NCBI RefSeq assembly: GCF_012932915.1
Contig: NZ_VCQU01000009.1
Coordinates: 124,001-188,000, forward strand
Length of the DNA stretch: 64,000 nt
Direction: 5' to 3'
From: Antrihabitans stalactiti
GTDB taxonomy: Bacteria; Actinomycetota; Actinomycetes; Mycobacteriales; Mycobacteriaceae
Shown here: piece after piece, positions 8,660 to 18,577 of the stretch
How the letters are laid out: every line of letters begins with the position of its first letter
Numbering within the stretch: position 1 is the first letter of the stretch
The notes under the pieces: model-generated
What the model was told of the DNA's origin: nothing
What the model saw: the letters and a program-made list of their open reading frames with translations, nothing else
The model's database searches: none
Program-made: the position numbers and the translations under genes

Positions 8660-9415
8660 ATGCCTCGTGTGACCCGACTCGCGAGGGGCGTGAAGCGCCC
8701 GCGCACCGACAAGGACCAAGACGGTCCGCGCGTCGATGCGCGCAGCGAGCGGTGGCGCGAACATCGAGTCCAGGTCCGCAACGAACTGGTCGAGGCAGCG
8801 ATCCGCGCACTCGACAAGATCGGGCCCGAAGTAACGATGGACGACATCGCGCGGGAGGCCGGCGCGGCGAAACCCAAGCTTTACCGCCATTTTTCGGACA
8901 AGCTGGATCTCTACTCAGCCATCGTCGAGAACGTTCAGGGGCTGCTGTGGGGCAGAATCATGGCGAGCATCAACCTGCTGGCAGATCCTGCCGGTGAGCT
9001 CGTCACCCGCAGCGCAGCCGAGTATGCGCTCGTCGTCACCGAACATCCCAACGTCTTTCGCTTCCTCGTACACAGCCATTTCACCCGGCAAGCCGACGAG
9101 TCCGAGCGTGCGATTGCGGCCGCGCAGGATTCGGCCCGCCGCATCGCGGCGATGTTCGCCGAGGCGATGGGTGAACAGAATGTCGACATCGAAAGCACCG
9201 AACTCGTCACGTTCGCAATCTTCGGCACCGTCGCGTCGGCGACGGATTGGTGGCTCGGTGCGAATCGGATGGTCGGCCATCCCATGCCCGTCGAAGAGTT
9301 CGTTCGCTATCTCAGCGCACTGATCGAGGGAATGATCGGCGCAACGGCTCGAATCAGCGGCATAGTCATAGACCCGCAGCAACCGCTGCACGCCGCATTC
9401 GCGGCAAAGGAATGA
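8660..9415 (+). CDS. TetR-family regulator
   Basis: A 251-residue TetR protein with an Arg/Lys-rich N-terminal arm and the HTH at about residues 40-85 (EVTMDDIAREAGAAKPKLYR). The C-terminal ligand domain is of the size seen in lipid-responsive TetR proteins of this group. The start at 8660 leaves a near-perfect palindrome immediately upstream, so negative autoregulation is likely. It lies between the enoyl-reductase homologue and an SDR/methyltransferase pair on the same strand, all plausible targets. Ligand unknown. Confidence 0.85.
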   Translation: MPRVTRLARGVKRPRTDKDQDGPRVDARSERWREHRVQVRNELVEAAIRALDKIGPEVTMDDIAREAGAAKPKLYRHFSDKLDLYSAIVENVQGLLWGRIMASINLLADPAGELVTRSAAEYALVVTEHPNVFRFLVHSHFTRQADESERAIAAAQDSARRIAAMFAEAMGEQNVDIESTELVTFAIFGTVASATDWWLGANRMVGHPMPVEEFVRYLSALIEGMIGATARISGIVIDPQQPLHAAFAAKE

Positions 9416-9463
9416 ACGACGTCCCGACCACCCTTGCCGAAGCTTCGGCACAGAAAGCAGAGA

Positions 9464-10444
9464 ATGCCAATGCCCAAGCGTGAAGCATTGCAAAACAAGA
9501 ACTTTCGCCGTTCCGACATCCCCGACCAGTCCAAGCGCACGATCCTGATCACGGGCGCGAACAACGGACTCGGCCTGCAGGCGGCCACTGCGCTCGCCAA
9601 GGCCGGCGCGCAGATTCTGCTGGCGTGCCGCAACCAGGTCACCGGCAACGAAGCCCTCAGCCAGGTCCTCGCGGTCTCGTCACGCACAGACCATCATCTG
9701 ATTCCGCTCGATCTGGCCGATCTTTCTTCGGTCCGTGCGGCCGCGGCACAAGCCAGCAGCCTTGTCCCTCAGATCGACGTGCTGATAAACAACGCAGGTC
9801 TGATGGCGATCCCCCAGGCCCGGACCGTCGATGGCTTCGAAATGCAAATCGGCACAAACCATTTCGGCCACTTCGTCTTGACCGACGCATTGCTGCCCAC
9901 CTTGCTCGCTGCTCCGGTCCCCCGCGTGGTTTCCCTTGCGAGCATCGCGCACCGGCAGGCCAACATGCGGCTGGAAGACCTGAACTTCGACCGTCGTCGC
10001 TACACCCGAATGGGTGCGTACAACCAGTCGAAGCTGGCCAACCTGCTGTTCAGTGCCGAGTTGGCGCGCCGCAGCGATGCCGCACGCACACAGCTCATTT
10101 CGGTTGCTGCCCATCCCGGCGTGGCAGCCACCAACCTGTTCGATTCGATGGTCCCGCCGATCCCCGGTGCGCTGACGATCACCCACCTCGGGCTGCGCGC
10201 TTTCGGCAACAGCGAAACCGCAGGCGCATTGAGTGAGCTGTACGCGGCAGTGATGCCGGATGTCCGTAACAACGACTACATCGGACCCACCAACCTTGCG
10301 GGTGTGCGTGGCCCCGTCCGCCGGTCACCGCGGTCGAGCAAGGCGCGCAACGCCGATCTCGCAAAGGGGCTGTGGGAGAAGTCGGTCGAATTGACCGGTG
10401 CCACTTTCGCCCAACTTCAACCGAAAGCGAACTCCACCAAATGA
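9464..10444 (+). CDS. Short-chain dehydrogenase/reductase
   Basis: About 326 residues. The cofactor motif TGANNGLG, the NNAG motif (LINNAGLMA) and the catalytic Tyr-Lys pair (YNQSK) are all present, so this is a classical SDR, resembling the retinol-dehydrogenase/light-dependent protochlorophyllide-reductase branch often seen in mycolate actinobacteria. Two ATGs, at 9464 and 9470, are equally possible; AGCAGAG stands just upstream. Its stop overlaps the methyltransferase ATG (ATGA), so both are cotranslated. Substrate unknown. Confidence 0.85.
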   Translation: MPMPKREALQNKNFRRSDIPDQSKRTILITGANNGLGLQAATALAKAGAQILLACRNQVTGNEALSQVLAVSSRTDHHLIPLDLADLSSVRAAAAQASSLVPQIDVLINNAGLMAIPQARTVDGFEMQIGTNHFGHFVLTDALLPTLLAAPVPRVVSLASIAHRQANMRLEDLNFDRRRYTRMGAYNQSKLANLLFSAELARRSDAARTQLISVAAHPGVAATNLFDSMVPPIPGALTITHLGLRAFGNSETAGALSELYAAVMPDVRNNDYIGPTNLAGVRGPVRRSPRSSKARNADLAKGLWEKSVELTGATFAQLQPKANSTK

Positions 10445-11196
10445 GTCCAGCTTCCAGCGGCATCGACAACGCCCTCGACCGGGCACGCGAACTTCTGCGG
10501 GCCGAGGTGCGCAATGCACCGGCCGACGAGGGCTTCATCGACACCCTCGGCACGGAAGCTTCCACGCCGACCGTCGCCCAACGAGCGATGAACAACTCGC
10601 TCGTCGCAAAGATCTACGAAAATCTCTGGCGCCCGGCAGGAGTCGCCGCCCTCGGGCTGTGGATGGCGGACGAGCATCAGAAGGCGGCCTACGACCTACG
10701 CCTCGGCGGTCCACAGCGCGTTCTCGACGTCGCCTGCGGACCAGGTAACTTCACTCGTTTCCTCGGCTCGAGGCTGGATGGCGACGGCGTCGCGATCGGA
10801 TTCGACATCTCCCGGCCGATGTTGACCCAGGCTGCGCGGGACAACCGCAGTTCCCATGCTGCCTACATTCGAGGCGATGCTCGCCGGCTGCCTTTCGACG
10901 ACGGCACCTTCGACGCCGTCTGTTGTTTCGCGGCGTTGTATCTGGTGCCCGAGCCGTTCACCGTGGTCGATGAACTGATCCGGGTGGTACGCCCCGGCGG
11001 GCGCGTGTCCATCATGACCAGCTGTGAACGCGGACCGGCGCCTGTTGCCCGTGCCTTCGGATTGATCTCCAAATCCTTCGGCGTCCGGACCTTCGCTCGC
11101 AACGAATTCACGAGCGTTCTCATGCGGGCGGGCTTCGTCGAAATCGAGCAGCAAGTTCACGGTGTCGCCCAATTCGTCAGCGCCACAAAACCCTAG
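10441..11196 (+). CDS. Class I SAM-dependent methyltransferase
   Basis: A 251-residue methyltransferase with SAM-binding motif I VLDVACGPGNF, the acidic loop GFDISRPML, and the later motifs FDAVCCFAAL and VVRPGGRVSI. The methyl acceptor cannot be read from the sequence. The ATG overlaps the stop of the preceding SDR by 4 bp, which suggests the two enzymes modify the same small molecule or lipid. Confidence 0.85.
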   Translation: MSPASSGIDNALDRARELLRAEVRNAPADEGFIDTLGTEASTPTVAQRAMNNSLVAKIYENLWRPAGVAALGLWMADEHQKAAYDLRLGGPQRVLDVACGPGNFTRFLGSRLDGDGVAIGFDISRPMLTQAARDNRSSHAAYIRGDARRLPFDDGTFDAVCCFAALYLVPEPFTVVDELIRVVRPGGRVSIMTSCERGPAPVARAFGLISKSFGVRTFARNEFTSVLMRAGFVEIEQQVHGVAQFVSATKP

Positions 11197-11213
11197 ACCG
11201 CTACCGTCACTGG

Positions 11214-12071
11214 ATGGCGAAAACGAAGAGTGCGTGGAGTAAGCCGGCAAGCGAAGCCCTCCGAGCAACGAAGAAGACCTCGCTTGCAGAATTCAACACG
11301 CGCGCTACTCCCGGTTTCAGTGGTGACTCGAATCAAGCGGCGGAATTGCTGACCGAACGCGGTGCCGTGTTTGCCGCGCTGCAGGAGAAGCTGTACGCGA
11401 ACGGCAGATCGGGCGGCAATCGCTCCGTCCTGCTCGTCCTCCAAGGAATGGATACATCGGGTAAGGGCGGAATCGTCCGCCACGTCATCCGCGCGGCCGA
11501 CCCCTCGGGCATCGATCACACCTCGTTCGGGGTGCCGACCGAAGAGGAGAAGCGTCACCACTATTTGTGGCGCATCAACAGGGCGTTGCCCGCGGCGGGC
11601 CAGATCGGGGTTTTCGATCGCTCGCACTACGAGGACGTCCTCGTCGTCCGGGTACACAATCTCGTACCACCAGAGGTCTGGGGCGCGCGATACGACGAGA
11701 TCAACGGATTCGAGCGAGATCTGGTCGACGGCGGAACGACCGTCATCAAGGTTGCACTCGTCATCTCGCACGACGAGCAAAGGGACCGGCTCGCCGAACG
11801 CCTCGATCGGCCGGACAAGTACTGGAAGTTCAATCCAGGCGACATCGATGAACGCAAACTCTGGCCCGCCTATCAGGAGGCGTATCAGGCGGTGTTCGAC
11901 AGGACGTCGACCGACTACGCGCCGTGGTATCTCGTCCCAGCCGATCACAAATGGTTCAGCCGACTAGCTGTCACCGAACTCCTGATCGGCGCGTTGGAGG
12001 CGATGGAGCTCGACTGGCCCCCTGCCGATTTCGACGTGGAGGCGGAAAAAAAGCGGCTGGCGCAATCCTGA
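11214..12071 (+). CDS. Polyphosphate kinase 2 family protein (short form)
   Basis: A 285-residue PPK2-family phosphotransferase. It has the Walker A loop GMDTSGKGG, the DRSHYED Walker-B-like segment and a basic lid. PPK2 enzymes use inorganic polyphosphate to phosphorylate nucleotides. The sequence resembles the short AMP/ADP-using forms more than the PPK2 at 59240, but the class call is tentative. The ATG at 11214 follows the methyltransferase by 17 bp with a weak ribosome site. It converges on the protease gene with a 9-bp gap. Confidence 0.85.
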   Translation: MAKTKSAWSKPASEALRATKKTSLAEFNTRATPGFSGDSNQAAELLTERGAVFAALQEKLYANGRSGGNRSVLLVLQGMDTSGKGGIVRHVIRAADPSGIDHTSFGVPTEEEKRHHYLWRINRALPAAGQIGVFDRSHYEDVLVVRVHNLVPPEVWGARYDEINGFERDLVDGGTTVIKVALVISHDEQRDRLAERLDRPDKYWKFNPGDIDERKLWPAYQEAYQAVFDRTSTDYAPWYLVPADHKWFSRLAVTELLIGALEAMELDWPPADFDVEAEKKRLAQS

Positions 12072-12080
12072 CCGGCGCCG

Positions 12081-13313
12081 TCAGTTCGGCGGACCACCGG
12101 CAAGAGTGACTCGCACGACCCGGTGACCGCCCGCCTTGTCTGTCACATCCAGCACGACCACGTCGTCGGGGCTGCGGGCAGAGATCTCCGCACGCAGCGC
12201 AGTCGAGGAATCGACGGGCTTTCCATCGATCGCGGTGATGACGTCGCCGGTGTCGAGCCCTGCGGCGTACGCAGGCGAATCGAACACAGCGATCTCGACC
12301 TGCGCGCCCATGAACTTCGGTGACTTACTGTCGGAGACAACGACACCCAGGGTCGCCGTCGGCCCGATGTGTACGGTGTCGGATCGCTGCCCGGACCGGA
12401 TCTGGTCGGCGATTGCCATCGCATCCTTGATGGGAACCGCGTAGCCCTGACCAGGTTCGGGTGCTGCCTGCGGCGTCGGTTCGACAGTGGGCGTGGCGTC
12501 TGGATCCGGAGTCATCGATGCCGCGGTGATCAGGCCGATCACCTCGCCTGCGCTGTTGGCGAGCGATCCCCCGGATTGACCGGGCACGACCGTCGCCTCG
12601 ACCTCGATCAGGCCGTTCAGATACTTGCGCGAGTAGTCCGCCTGGCTGCGCGCAACGATCGTCGCGTCCACATCCGTGACCTTGCCAGCGACGCTCGTCG
12701 GCGTGCCACCCGCGCCGCGCGCATTCCCCGAGGCCAATACCTCATCGCCGAATCGCACCTTGGACGAGTCGCCGACGCGCGCGGTTGCCAGGTCGACGGC
12801 GTTCACTAACTGCAGCACGGCGACGTCGTGGGTGCTGTCGTACCCGACAACGGTCGCGTCGTAGATCAAACCGTTGCCGACATCGGTGACCTGGATTTCG
12901 ATCGCGCCTTTGACGACGTGATGACAGGTCAAGATCTGACCGTTCGAGCTCAGCACGATTCCCGTTCCCGCACCACGCATTTCGAGTGGCCCAACGACGA
13001 CGTCGATGTTCACCAACGTCGGGTTGATGATCGCACTCACAGCGGCGAAGTCCAACGGTGGCGACGGAGCAATCGGCGCAATCGGCGCCGCAGAGGGCGT
13101 GTCGCCCTTCCATGGCAGCGTCCAGTTTCGATCGCCGACGACCTTGCCACCCACCACGAGCGCGCCGACGAGAAGACACACCGCGACCAACGCTCGGACC
13201 GCTCCCCCGCCCCGCGACGGCGCGGGCGGCTGCGCTGGGAGCAGTGGCGGCGGTTCGGCACCACCCGGCGGCACCCACATCCCGCGCAGGTGTGGTGGCA
13301 CGTCGGGCGGCAC
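12081..13313 (-). CDS. Membrane-anchored trypsin-like serine protease with PDZ domain
   Basis: About 410 residues. A Pro-rich cytoplasmic N-terminus is followed by one membrane segment (about residues 39-58), a trypsin-like domain and a C-terminal PDZ domain. The catalytic triad is visible as His in TCHHVV, Asp in STHDVAVL and Ser in PGQSGGS. This HtrA/DegP-like architecture suggests quality control or signalling at the cell surface. The GTG at 13313 is preferred to the GTG at 13319 because AGAGG is 8 bases before the former but only 2 before the latter. The gene follows adhC by a few bases and is probably cotranscribed with it. Confidence 0.85.
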   Translation of the reverse strand: MPPDVPPHLRGMWVPPGGAEPPPLLPAQPPAPSRGGGAVRALVAVCLLVGALVVGGKVVGDRNWTLPWKGDTPSAAPIAPIAPSPPLDFAAVSAIINPTLVNIDVVVGPLEMRGAGTGIVLSSNGQILTCHHVVKGAIEIQVTDVGNGLIYDATVVGYDSTHDVAVLQLVNAVDLATARVGDSSKVRFGDEVLASGNARGAGGTPTSVAGKVTDVDATIVARSQADYSRKYLNGLIEVEATVVPGQSGGSLANSAGEVIGLITAASMTPDPDATPTVEPTPQAAPEPGQGYAVPIKDAMAIADQIRSGQRSDTVHIGPTATLGVVVSDSKSPKFMGAQVEIAVFDSPAYAAGLDTGDVITAIDGKPVDSSTALRAEISARSPDDVVVLDVTDKAGGHRVVRVTLAGGPPN

Positions 13314-13324
13314 GCTCACATCCT

Positions 13325-14365
13325 CTAAAAAGTGCCCGCGTCGATGACGAACCGATAGCGGACGTCGCTGGCAACGACGCGATCGTAGGCCTCGTCGATC
13401 CGGTCGGCCGAGATTACTTCGATCTCAGCTCCGATGCCATGCTCGGCGCAGAAATCGAGCATTTCCTGCGTCTGCGGAATTCCGCCGACCATCGAACCCG
13501 CCAGGCTGCGCCGGTTGTTGGCGAGGAAGAAGGCGCGCACCTCGATCGGGTGTTCCGGCAACCCGAGTTCGACCAGCGTTCCGTCGATCGCAAGCATCGA
13601 CAAGTACCGGTCGATGTCGAGGTTCACGGAGACAGTGTTGATAATCAAATCGAATCGATTGCGCAACTGCTTGAAGGTCTGCGGATCGCTGGTGGCGTAG
13701 TAATGGTGGGCGCCGAGACGTTTGCCGTCCTCCTGCTTGCTCAAGGACTGACTGAGGACGGTCACTTCTGCACCCATGGCGTTGGCGATCTTGACACCGA
13801 CGTGACCAAGACCGCCCATACCGACGATTGCGACCTGCTTGCCCGGACCCGCATTCCAGTGGCGTAGAGGCGAATACAGCGTGATCCCTGCACACAGCAG
13901 CGGTGCGGTGACGTCGAGGGCAAGCCCGTCGGGAATGGACAGGACGAAGTGTTCGGTGACCACGACCTGCGTGGAATATCCACCGAGCGTGTAGCTTCCG
14001 TCCGGCAGGGGCGAATTATAGGTAGCAACAACTCTTTTGATGCAGTACTGCTCCTCGCCCGCCACGCAGGCGCTGCATTCGCGGCAGGAATCGACGAAAC
14101 AGCCGACGCCGACCCGATCCCCCGGTTTGTATTTCGTGACACCGGACCCGACATCGGCGACGAGACCGACGATTTCGTGGCCGGGGACGCAGGGGTACGT
14201 GGTCCCCTTCCAGTCGTTGCGTGCGGTGTGGATGTCCGAGTGACATATGCCGGCGTACTTCACGTCGATCAACACATCGGCTGGGCCGAGCTCACGACGG
14301 TCGATCGTCACTTTTTCGAACTTTGCGTCGGGTGCTGAGACTGCGTATGCGGCTGCGGTGACCAT
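13325..14365 (-). CDS. adhC: Zinc-dependent NAD(P) alcohol dehydrogenase
   Basis: A 346-residue medium-chain alcohol dehydrogenase of the cinnamyl-alcohol/AdhC type. Catalytic zinc ligands are in CHSDIH and GHE; the structural zinc cysteines are in [15 protein letters not shown]; the cofactor loop is GMGGLGHVG. It would interconvert aldehydes and alcohols. The ATG at 14365 has no ribosome site; TACGTT lies six bases before it, so a leaderless transcript is possible. A perfect 16-bp tandem repeat sits 26-57 bp upstream. It is the first gene of a pair with the PDZ protease. Confidence 0.88.
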   Translation of the reverse strand: MVTAAAYAVSAPDAKFEKVTIDRRELGPADVLIDVKYAGICHSDIHTARNDWKGTTYPCVPGHEIVGLVADVGSGVTKYKPGDRVGVGCFVDSCRECSACVAGEEQYCIKRVVATYNSPLPDGSYTLGGYSTQVVVTEHFVLSIPDGLALDVTAPLLCAGITLYSPLRHWNAGPGKQVAIVGMGGLGHVGVKIANAMGAEVTVLSQSLSKQEDGKRLGAHHYYATSDPQTFKQLRNRFDLIINTVSVNLDIDRYLSMLAIDGTLVELGLPEHPIEVRAFFLANNRRSLAGSMVGGIPQTQEMLDFCAEHGIGAEIEVISADRIDEAYDRVVASDVRYRFVIDAGTF

Positions 14366-14390
14366 ATATAGAACGTAACGCAGCAGGACC

Positions 14391-14422
14391 GAATTTGGTC
14401 ACGACAGAATTTGGTCACGACA
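14391..14422. repeat. Perfect 16-bp tandem repeat upstream of adhC
   Basis: GAATTTGGTCACGACA occurs twice head-to-tail (14391-14406 and 14407-14422) in the 60-bp gap between the kinase stop and the adhC start. It could be a paired activator/repressor site or a local duplication. Confidence 0.7.
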
Positions 14423-14425
14423 AAG

Positions 14426-15970
14426 TCAGCGCAGCCGTCGTTCTCGCTTCATTCGCTGAACCAGCGCCGAGATGTGGGACTTCACATCATCGAGGCCGGT
14501 GATGTAGGCCCAGTAGTCCGGATGCCGACCGCTCAGCTCGGCAGCGATACGGTCGATCCGTTCCAGCTGCGCGTCGAATTCGGCCTGCCACTGGTCAGCG
14601 GTGCCGTGATTGAGCGCGAGCATCTGCGCATCGTGCACTTTGAAGCGAACCTCGGCGACCTTGGCCTTCGGGTTGGCCCGCACCGCACGCAGCAACGCAA
14701 GCCTGCCGGTGACTGCGTCGACGTTGCGTTCGGCAGTCGACAGGTGAGCCCGGACCGCGCGGGTCAGCTCCAGCGCTCGCTCGGCATCGCCGCGGTCGAG
14801 CGCCTCGACGGCCGAGGTCAGAATCGTTTCTGCCTCCACGATCTCAGCGCTGCTGATGCGTTCGTTGGAGATCAGGTCCGCGGAGCATTGCGCGCTGAAT
14901 TCGCTTTTCAACGACGCGAATGCGGGTTCCAGGCGCTCGGCTCGCGTCTGGACTGCCGACAACCGCGTCGTGACCGAGGCAATGGCAAGCCTTGCGTCGC
15001 GCTCCTTGGGCGAGGGCGGCGGCGTCGTGGCGACGGGACGAGTCCGCACCTCGACGGTGGTCGGCTCCTCTGGTGCGGGCGCAGCCTGCGGCTCCGGTTC
15101 CGGCGGCACGACCAACTGCGACACCGGTGTCAATGCTGCGACCGCGGCGTCGGCGAGCTCACCGCAACTGCGGAAGCGATCGTTCGGCTTCTTCGCCAGC
15201 GCTCGCAGAATCACGTCGTCGAAACCAACGGGTAGCCCATCGCGGACCGCGCTCGGTTGCGGAATCGGCGCCTGCGCATGCCCGTACCAGAGCTGCGGCA
15301 GGGTGCTGCCCGGGTACGGTTGCCGACCGGTCAGCAATCGAAAGAGCGTGCAGCCCAAGGCATAGACGTCCATCCGGGGGTCGGGGTCGAGGTTGTCGAA
15401 CGCCTCCGGGGCCGCGTAGGGCAAGCTCGCGACCATCATGCCGCTGCTGGTCAGCTGCGTCGTCTCTTCGAGCGCTTTCGCGATTCCGAAGTCGGCCAAC
15501 AACACTCGTTCGCGGCGATTCGAACCGCGTCGCTCCAGCAAGATATTGGCAGGTTTGACGTCGCGATGGAGCACACCCAGTTCGTGTGCGTAGTCGAGCG
15601 CTTCGGCGGTCTCGGTGATGATGTAGACGGCCCGCGCAGGCTCCAGCGGACCTTCCGACAGCAGCTTCTCCGCATCGATTCCGGCGACATAGCGCATGGC
15701 GATCCACAGCTGGCCACCGTCGCGTCCGCGGTCCTCGACAGCGACGACATTCGGGTGCTCCAACCGAGCCGCGTGCTCGGCCTCCAACTCGAACCTGGAG
15801 CGCACATAGTCGTCGCTCGTGAGGTTCTGATGCAGCAGTTTCAGCGCGATCTGGCGAGGTAGGCGCGGATGCGCGGCGAGGTACACCGTGCCCATTCCGC
15901 CGACACCGAGCACTCGCTCGATTCGGTAGCCGGCGAACACGGCGCCGGGCCGCAAGACCCCGTTTGCCAT
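14426..15970 (-). CDS. Soluble Hanks-type serine/threonine protein kinase
   Basis: A 514-residue kinase. The glycine loop GVGGMGTVYLA, Lys44, HRDVKPAN with Asp137, DFG (160-162) and APE (187-189) show a complete, active-looking PknB-type domain (residues 14-290). A Pro/Glu-rich linker follows (about 290-330), then a helical C-terminal region with no membrane segment. So unlike most actinobacterial STPKs it appears cytosolic. ATG at 15970 is chosen because GGAGG stands upstream at suitable distance. It is divergent from the alkylsulfatase gene. Substrates unknown. Confidence 0.88.
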   Translation of the reverse strand: MANGVLRPGAVFAGYRIERVLGVGGMGTVYLAAHPRLPRQIALKLLHQNLTSDDYVRSRFELEAEHAARLEHPNVVAVEDRGRDGGQLWIAMRYVAGIDAEKLLSEGPLEPARAVYIITETAEALDYAHELGVLHRDVKPANILLERRGSNRRERVLLADFGIAKALEETTQLTSSGMMVASLPYAAPEAFDNLDPDPRMDVYALGCTLFRLLTGRQPYPGSTLPQLWYGHAQAPIPQPSAVRDGLPVGFDDVILRALAKKPNDRFRSCGELADAAVAALTPVSQLVVPPEPEPQAAPAPEEPTTVEVRTRPVATTPPPSPKERDARLAIASVTTRLSAVQTRAERLEPAFASLKSEFSAQCSADLISNERISSAEIVEAETILTSAVEALDRGDAERALELTRAVRAHLSTAERNVDAVTGRLALLRAVRANPKAKVAEVRFKVHDAQMLALNHGTADQWQAEFDAQLERIDRIAAELSGRHPDYWAYITGLDDVKSHISALVQRMKRERRLR

Positions 15971-16099
15971 CGAACCCACCACCTCCGACGAAAGAGTAGC
16001 CGACCCCTGTGACCCGCGCGGTGGCCCGCGATGCGAGATCGGTTACGGTGAGATTGCCGAGCAGCTTCCAAGTCGATTCCACCTCTCGACGGAGCCACG

Positions 16100-17971
16100 A
16101 TGGAACAACAGTCACCCTCAGCGAACATCGAAGCGGCGCATGCTGCTCACTTGTCCTCGCTGCCATTCGCCGACACCGATGATTTCGCCGACGCCGATCG
16201 CGGCTTCATCGCAAAGTTGGAGCCGGGAGTAATCACAGCCGCCGACGGTCAGGTGGTGTGGGACAACGACGCGTACGGATTTCTGGAAGGTGATGCGCCA
16301 CCGTCCGTGCACCCGAGTTTGTGGCGGCAGTCGCAACTGGTCGCGCGCCAGGGGCTTTACGAAGTCGTCGAAGGTATTTACCAGGTGCGTGGCTTCGATC
16401 TCTCGAATGTGACCTTCGTCGAGGGTGACACAGGCGTAATCGTGATCGACCCGCTCATTTCGACCGAGACAGCAGCGGCCGCCGTGGAGTTCTACCGGGC
16501 GCATCGCGGCGCGAAGGACGTTGTCGCCGTGATCTACACGCACAGCCATGTCGACCATTTCGGCGGTGTCTTCGGCGTCGCATCCCAGGCAGACGTAGAC
16601 GCCGGGAAGATCGCGGTGCTCGCACCCGAAGGTTTCCTAGAACACGCAGTGGCGGAAAACGTCTACGCGGGTACAGCGATGGCGCGACGCGCCGGCTACA
16701 TGTACGGGGCTGCACTCGCGAAGGGACCGCAAGGGCAGGTCGGTGCCGGTCTTGGCGCGACGACCTCCGGCGGCGAAGTCGGACTCATCGTGCCGACCGT
16801 CGATATCAAGACAACCGGCGAGGTCCACACGATCGACGGCGTCGACATCGAATTCCAGATGGCGCCAGGCACCGAAGCGCCGGCTGAGATGCATTTCTAC
16901 TTTCCGCGCTACCGCGCATTATGCATGGCGGAGAACGCGACCCACACGATGCACAACCTGCTGACCTTGCGGGGTGCGTTGGTTCGCGACCCACATGTGT
17001 GGTCGGGCTATCTGACCGAAGCGATCGAAACCTTCGGCGCCAGAAGTGACGTGGCATTCGCCTCGCACCACTGGCCGACCTGGGGTCGCGAGCGAGTCGT
17101 CGACTACCTTGCGACTCAACGAGACCTGTACGCCTACCTGCACGACCAGACGTTGCGGTGCATCAACAAGGGCTTCACCGGCGCCGAGATCGCGGAAATG
17201 ATCGAACTGCCGCCTGCCCTCGAAGCCGCGTGGAGCACGCACGGCTACTACGGCTCGGTCAGCCACAACGTCAAGGCGATCTATCAGCGCTACATGGGTT
17301 GGTTCGACGGCAACCCCGCACGGCTCTGGCCACACGAGCCGACAGCGCTGGCCAAGCGTTATGTTGCGGCCATCGGTGGCCTGGATCGAGTTGTCGAAGT
17401 TGCTCAGCAAGCGTTCGATGAAGGCGACTATCGTTGGGCGGCAACTCTTCTCGACCACGCCATCTTCACCGACGAGGCGCATTCCGGCGCACGGACGCTG
17501 TACGCGAACACGCTGGAGCAGTTGGCATACGGCGCGGAGAACGCAACGTGGCGGAACTTCTTCCTATCGGGTGCAACCGAGCTCAGGGAAGGCAACTTCG
17601 GGACGCCTGGTAAGGCGAGCTCGCCCGCCCTCATTGCCCAGCTCACTCCTGAGCAGATCCTGGATTCGCTCTCGATCTCGATCAACGGGCCGAAAGCGTG
17701 GAACCTCGACTTGACCCTGGACATGACGTTCACGGATCTGGACGTGAATTTTCGGATCACCGTTCGCAACGGTGTGCTGATCTACGTTGCCAAACCGGCC
17801 GATGGGACGGCTGCGGCGACGTTGACGACCACCAAGGGCAGGCTCGTGGGCGTGCTGCTGGGCGACCTCACGTCACCGGGCCTCGAACTCACGGGAGACC
17901 AACACGTCCTGCAAAGTTTGATCGGTGTGCTGGAAGCGCGTGACCCGAAATTCAACATCGTCACGCCGTGA
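16100..17971 (+). CDS. Alkyl sulfatase (SdsA1-like metallo-beta-lactamase fold)
   Basis: A 623-residue class III alkylsulfatase. The metal motif THSHVDHFGG and the second-shell segment AENATHTMHN are characteristic. An N-terminal MBL-fold catalytic domain (to about residue 400) is followed by the dimerisation domain and a C-terminal SCP2-like lipid-binding domain (about 500-620). It hydrolyses alkyl sulfates such as dodecyl sulfate to alcohol and sulfate. CGGAG before the ATG supports the start. No signal peptide is seen, unlike secreted Pseudomonas SdsA1, so activity would be cytoplasmic. Confidence 0.92.
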   Translation: MEQQSPSANIEAAHAAHLSSLPFADTDDFADADRGFIAKLEPGVITAADGQVVWDNDAYGFLEGDAPPSVHPSLWRQSQLVARQGLYEVVEGIYQVRGFDLSNVTFVEGDTGVIVIDPLISTETAAAAVEFYRAHRGAKDVVAVIYTHSHVDHFGGVFGVASQADVDAGKIAVLAPEGFLEHAVAENVYAGTAMARRAGYMYGAALAKGPQGQVGAGLGATTSGGEVGLIVPTVDIKTTGEVHTIDGVDIEFQMAPGTEAPAEMHFYFPRYRALCMAENATHTMHNLLTLRGALVRDPHVWSGYLTEAIETFGARSDVAFASHHWPTWGRERVVDYLATQRDLYAYLHDQTLRCINKGFTGAEIAEMIELPPALEAAWSTHGYYGSVSHNVKAIYQRYMGWFDGNPARLWPHEPTALAKRYVAAIGGLDRVVEVAQQAFDEGDYRWAATLLDHAIFTDEAHSGARTLYANTLEQLAYGAENATWRNFFLSGATELREGNFGTPGKASSPALIAQLTPEQILDSLSISINGPKAWNLDLTLDMTFTDLDVNFRITVRNGVLIYVAKPADGTAAATLTTTKGRLVGVLLGDLTSPGLELTGDQHVLQSLIGVLEARDPKFNIVTP

Positions 17972-18080
17972 AATACCGAGTGGCCGACCGTTGTGACGCA
18001 CGCGGCGCAGCGAACCTGCGCTTCCAGTCGGTCGAGCGTCCATACTGTTATTCGAGGACATCGACCGACAGGAGCGAGAC

Positions 18081-18572
18081 GTGAACAACGGACATGGCTC
18101 GAGGCTCGACCCGGACGTCCGAATGGGCGAAACGCTGGAAGTCGAGGTCGTTCGGGCATTTCTGCGGTCGTTGCAAGCCCTGGACCCTGACGCAGCAGCC
18201 GGCCTACTCGCCGAGACCTTCCGGCTGTCCCATTCAGGACTGCCATCGGTACGCGGAAGGTCGGCGTTCCGGCACGTCTTCGGACTGGTCGCAAGCCTTG
18301 TCACACGATTCGACATCGTCGCTCTCGACATCGCGGGCAACGGCGAGACCGTGCTGACCGCTCGGCGCGAGTTGGTCAAGATCGGCCCGCTCGAAATGCT
18401 GATCTGGGCGTGCGGCACTTTCGAGGTCCGCAGCGGGGAAATCGTCCGAATGCACGACCACTTCGACTGGGCCAACATGACATTCGCCGGCTTGCGGGGG
18501 CTACTCGGCATCGTTGCTCCGCCGCTGCGCCCAAGCCGCGCACTGCTGAAACTCCCGTCGCCCCCGAGCTGA
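18081..18572 (+). CDS. NTF2-like protein, limonene-1,2-epoxide-hydrolase family
   Basis: A 163-residue protein with an NTF2-like cone fold predicted at residues 20-140. The arrangement (helical start VVRAFLRSLQALDPD, strand pairs, conserved RRELV and MHDHFDW) resembles limonene-epoxide-hydrolase-like proteins common in mycolate actinobacteria. Whether the Asp-Arg-Asp catalytic triad is complete cannot be judged by eye. The GTG at 18081 follows AGGAG at good distance. It is probably cotranscribed with the membrane protein 5 bp downstream. Confidence 0.7.
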   Translation: MNNGHGSRLDPDVRMGETLEVEVVRAFLRSLQALDPDAAAGLLAETFRLSHSGLPSVRGRSAFRHVFGLVASLVTRFDIVALDIAGNGETVLTARRELVKIGPLEMLIWACGTFEVRSGEIVRMHDHFDWANMTFAGLRGLLGIVAPPLRPSRALLKLPSPPS

Positions 18573-18577
18573 CCCAG

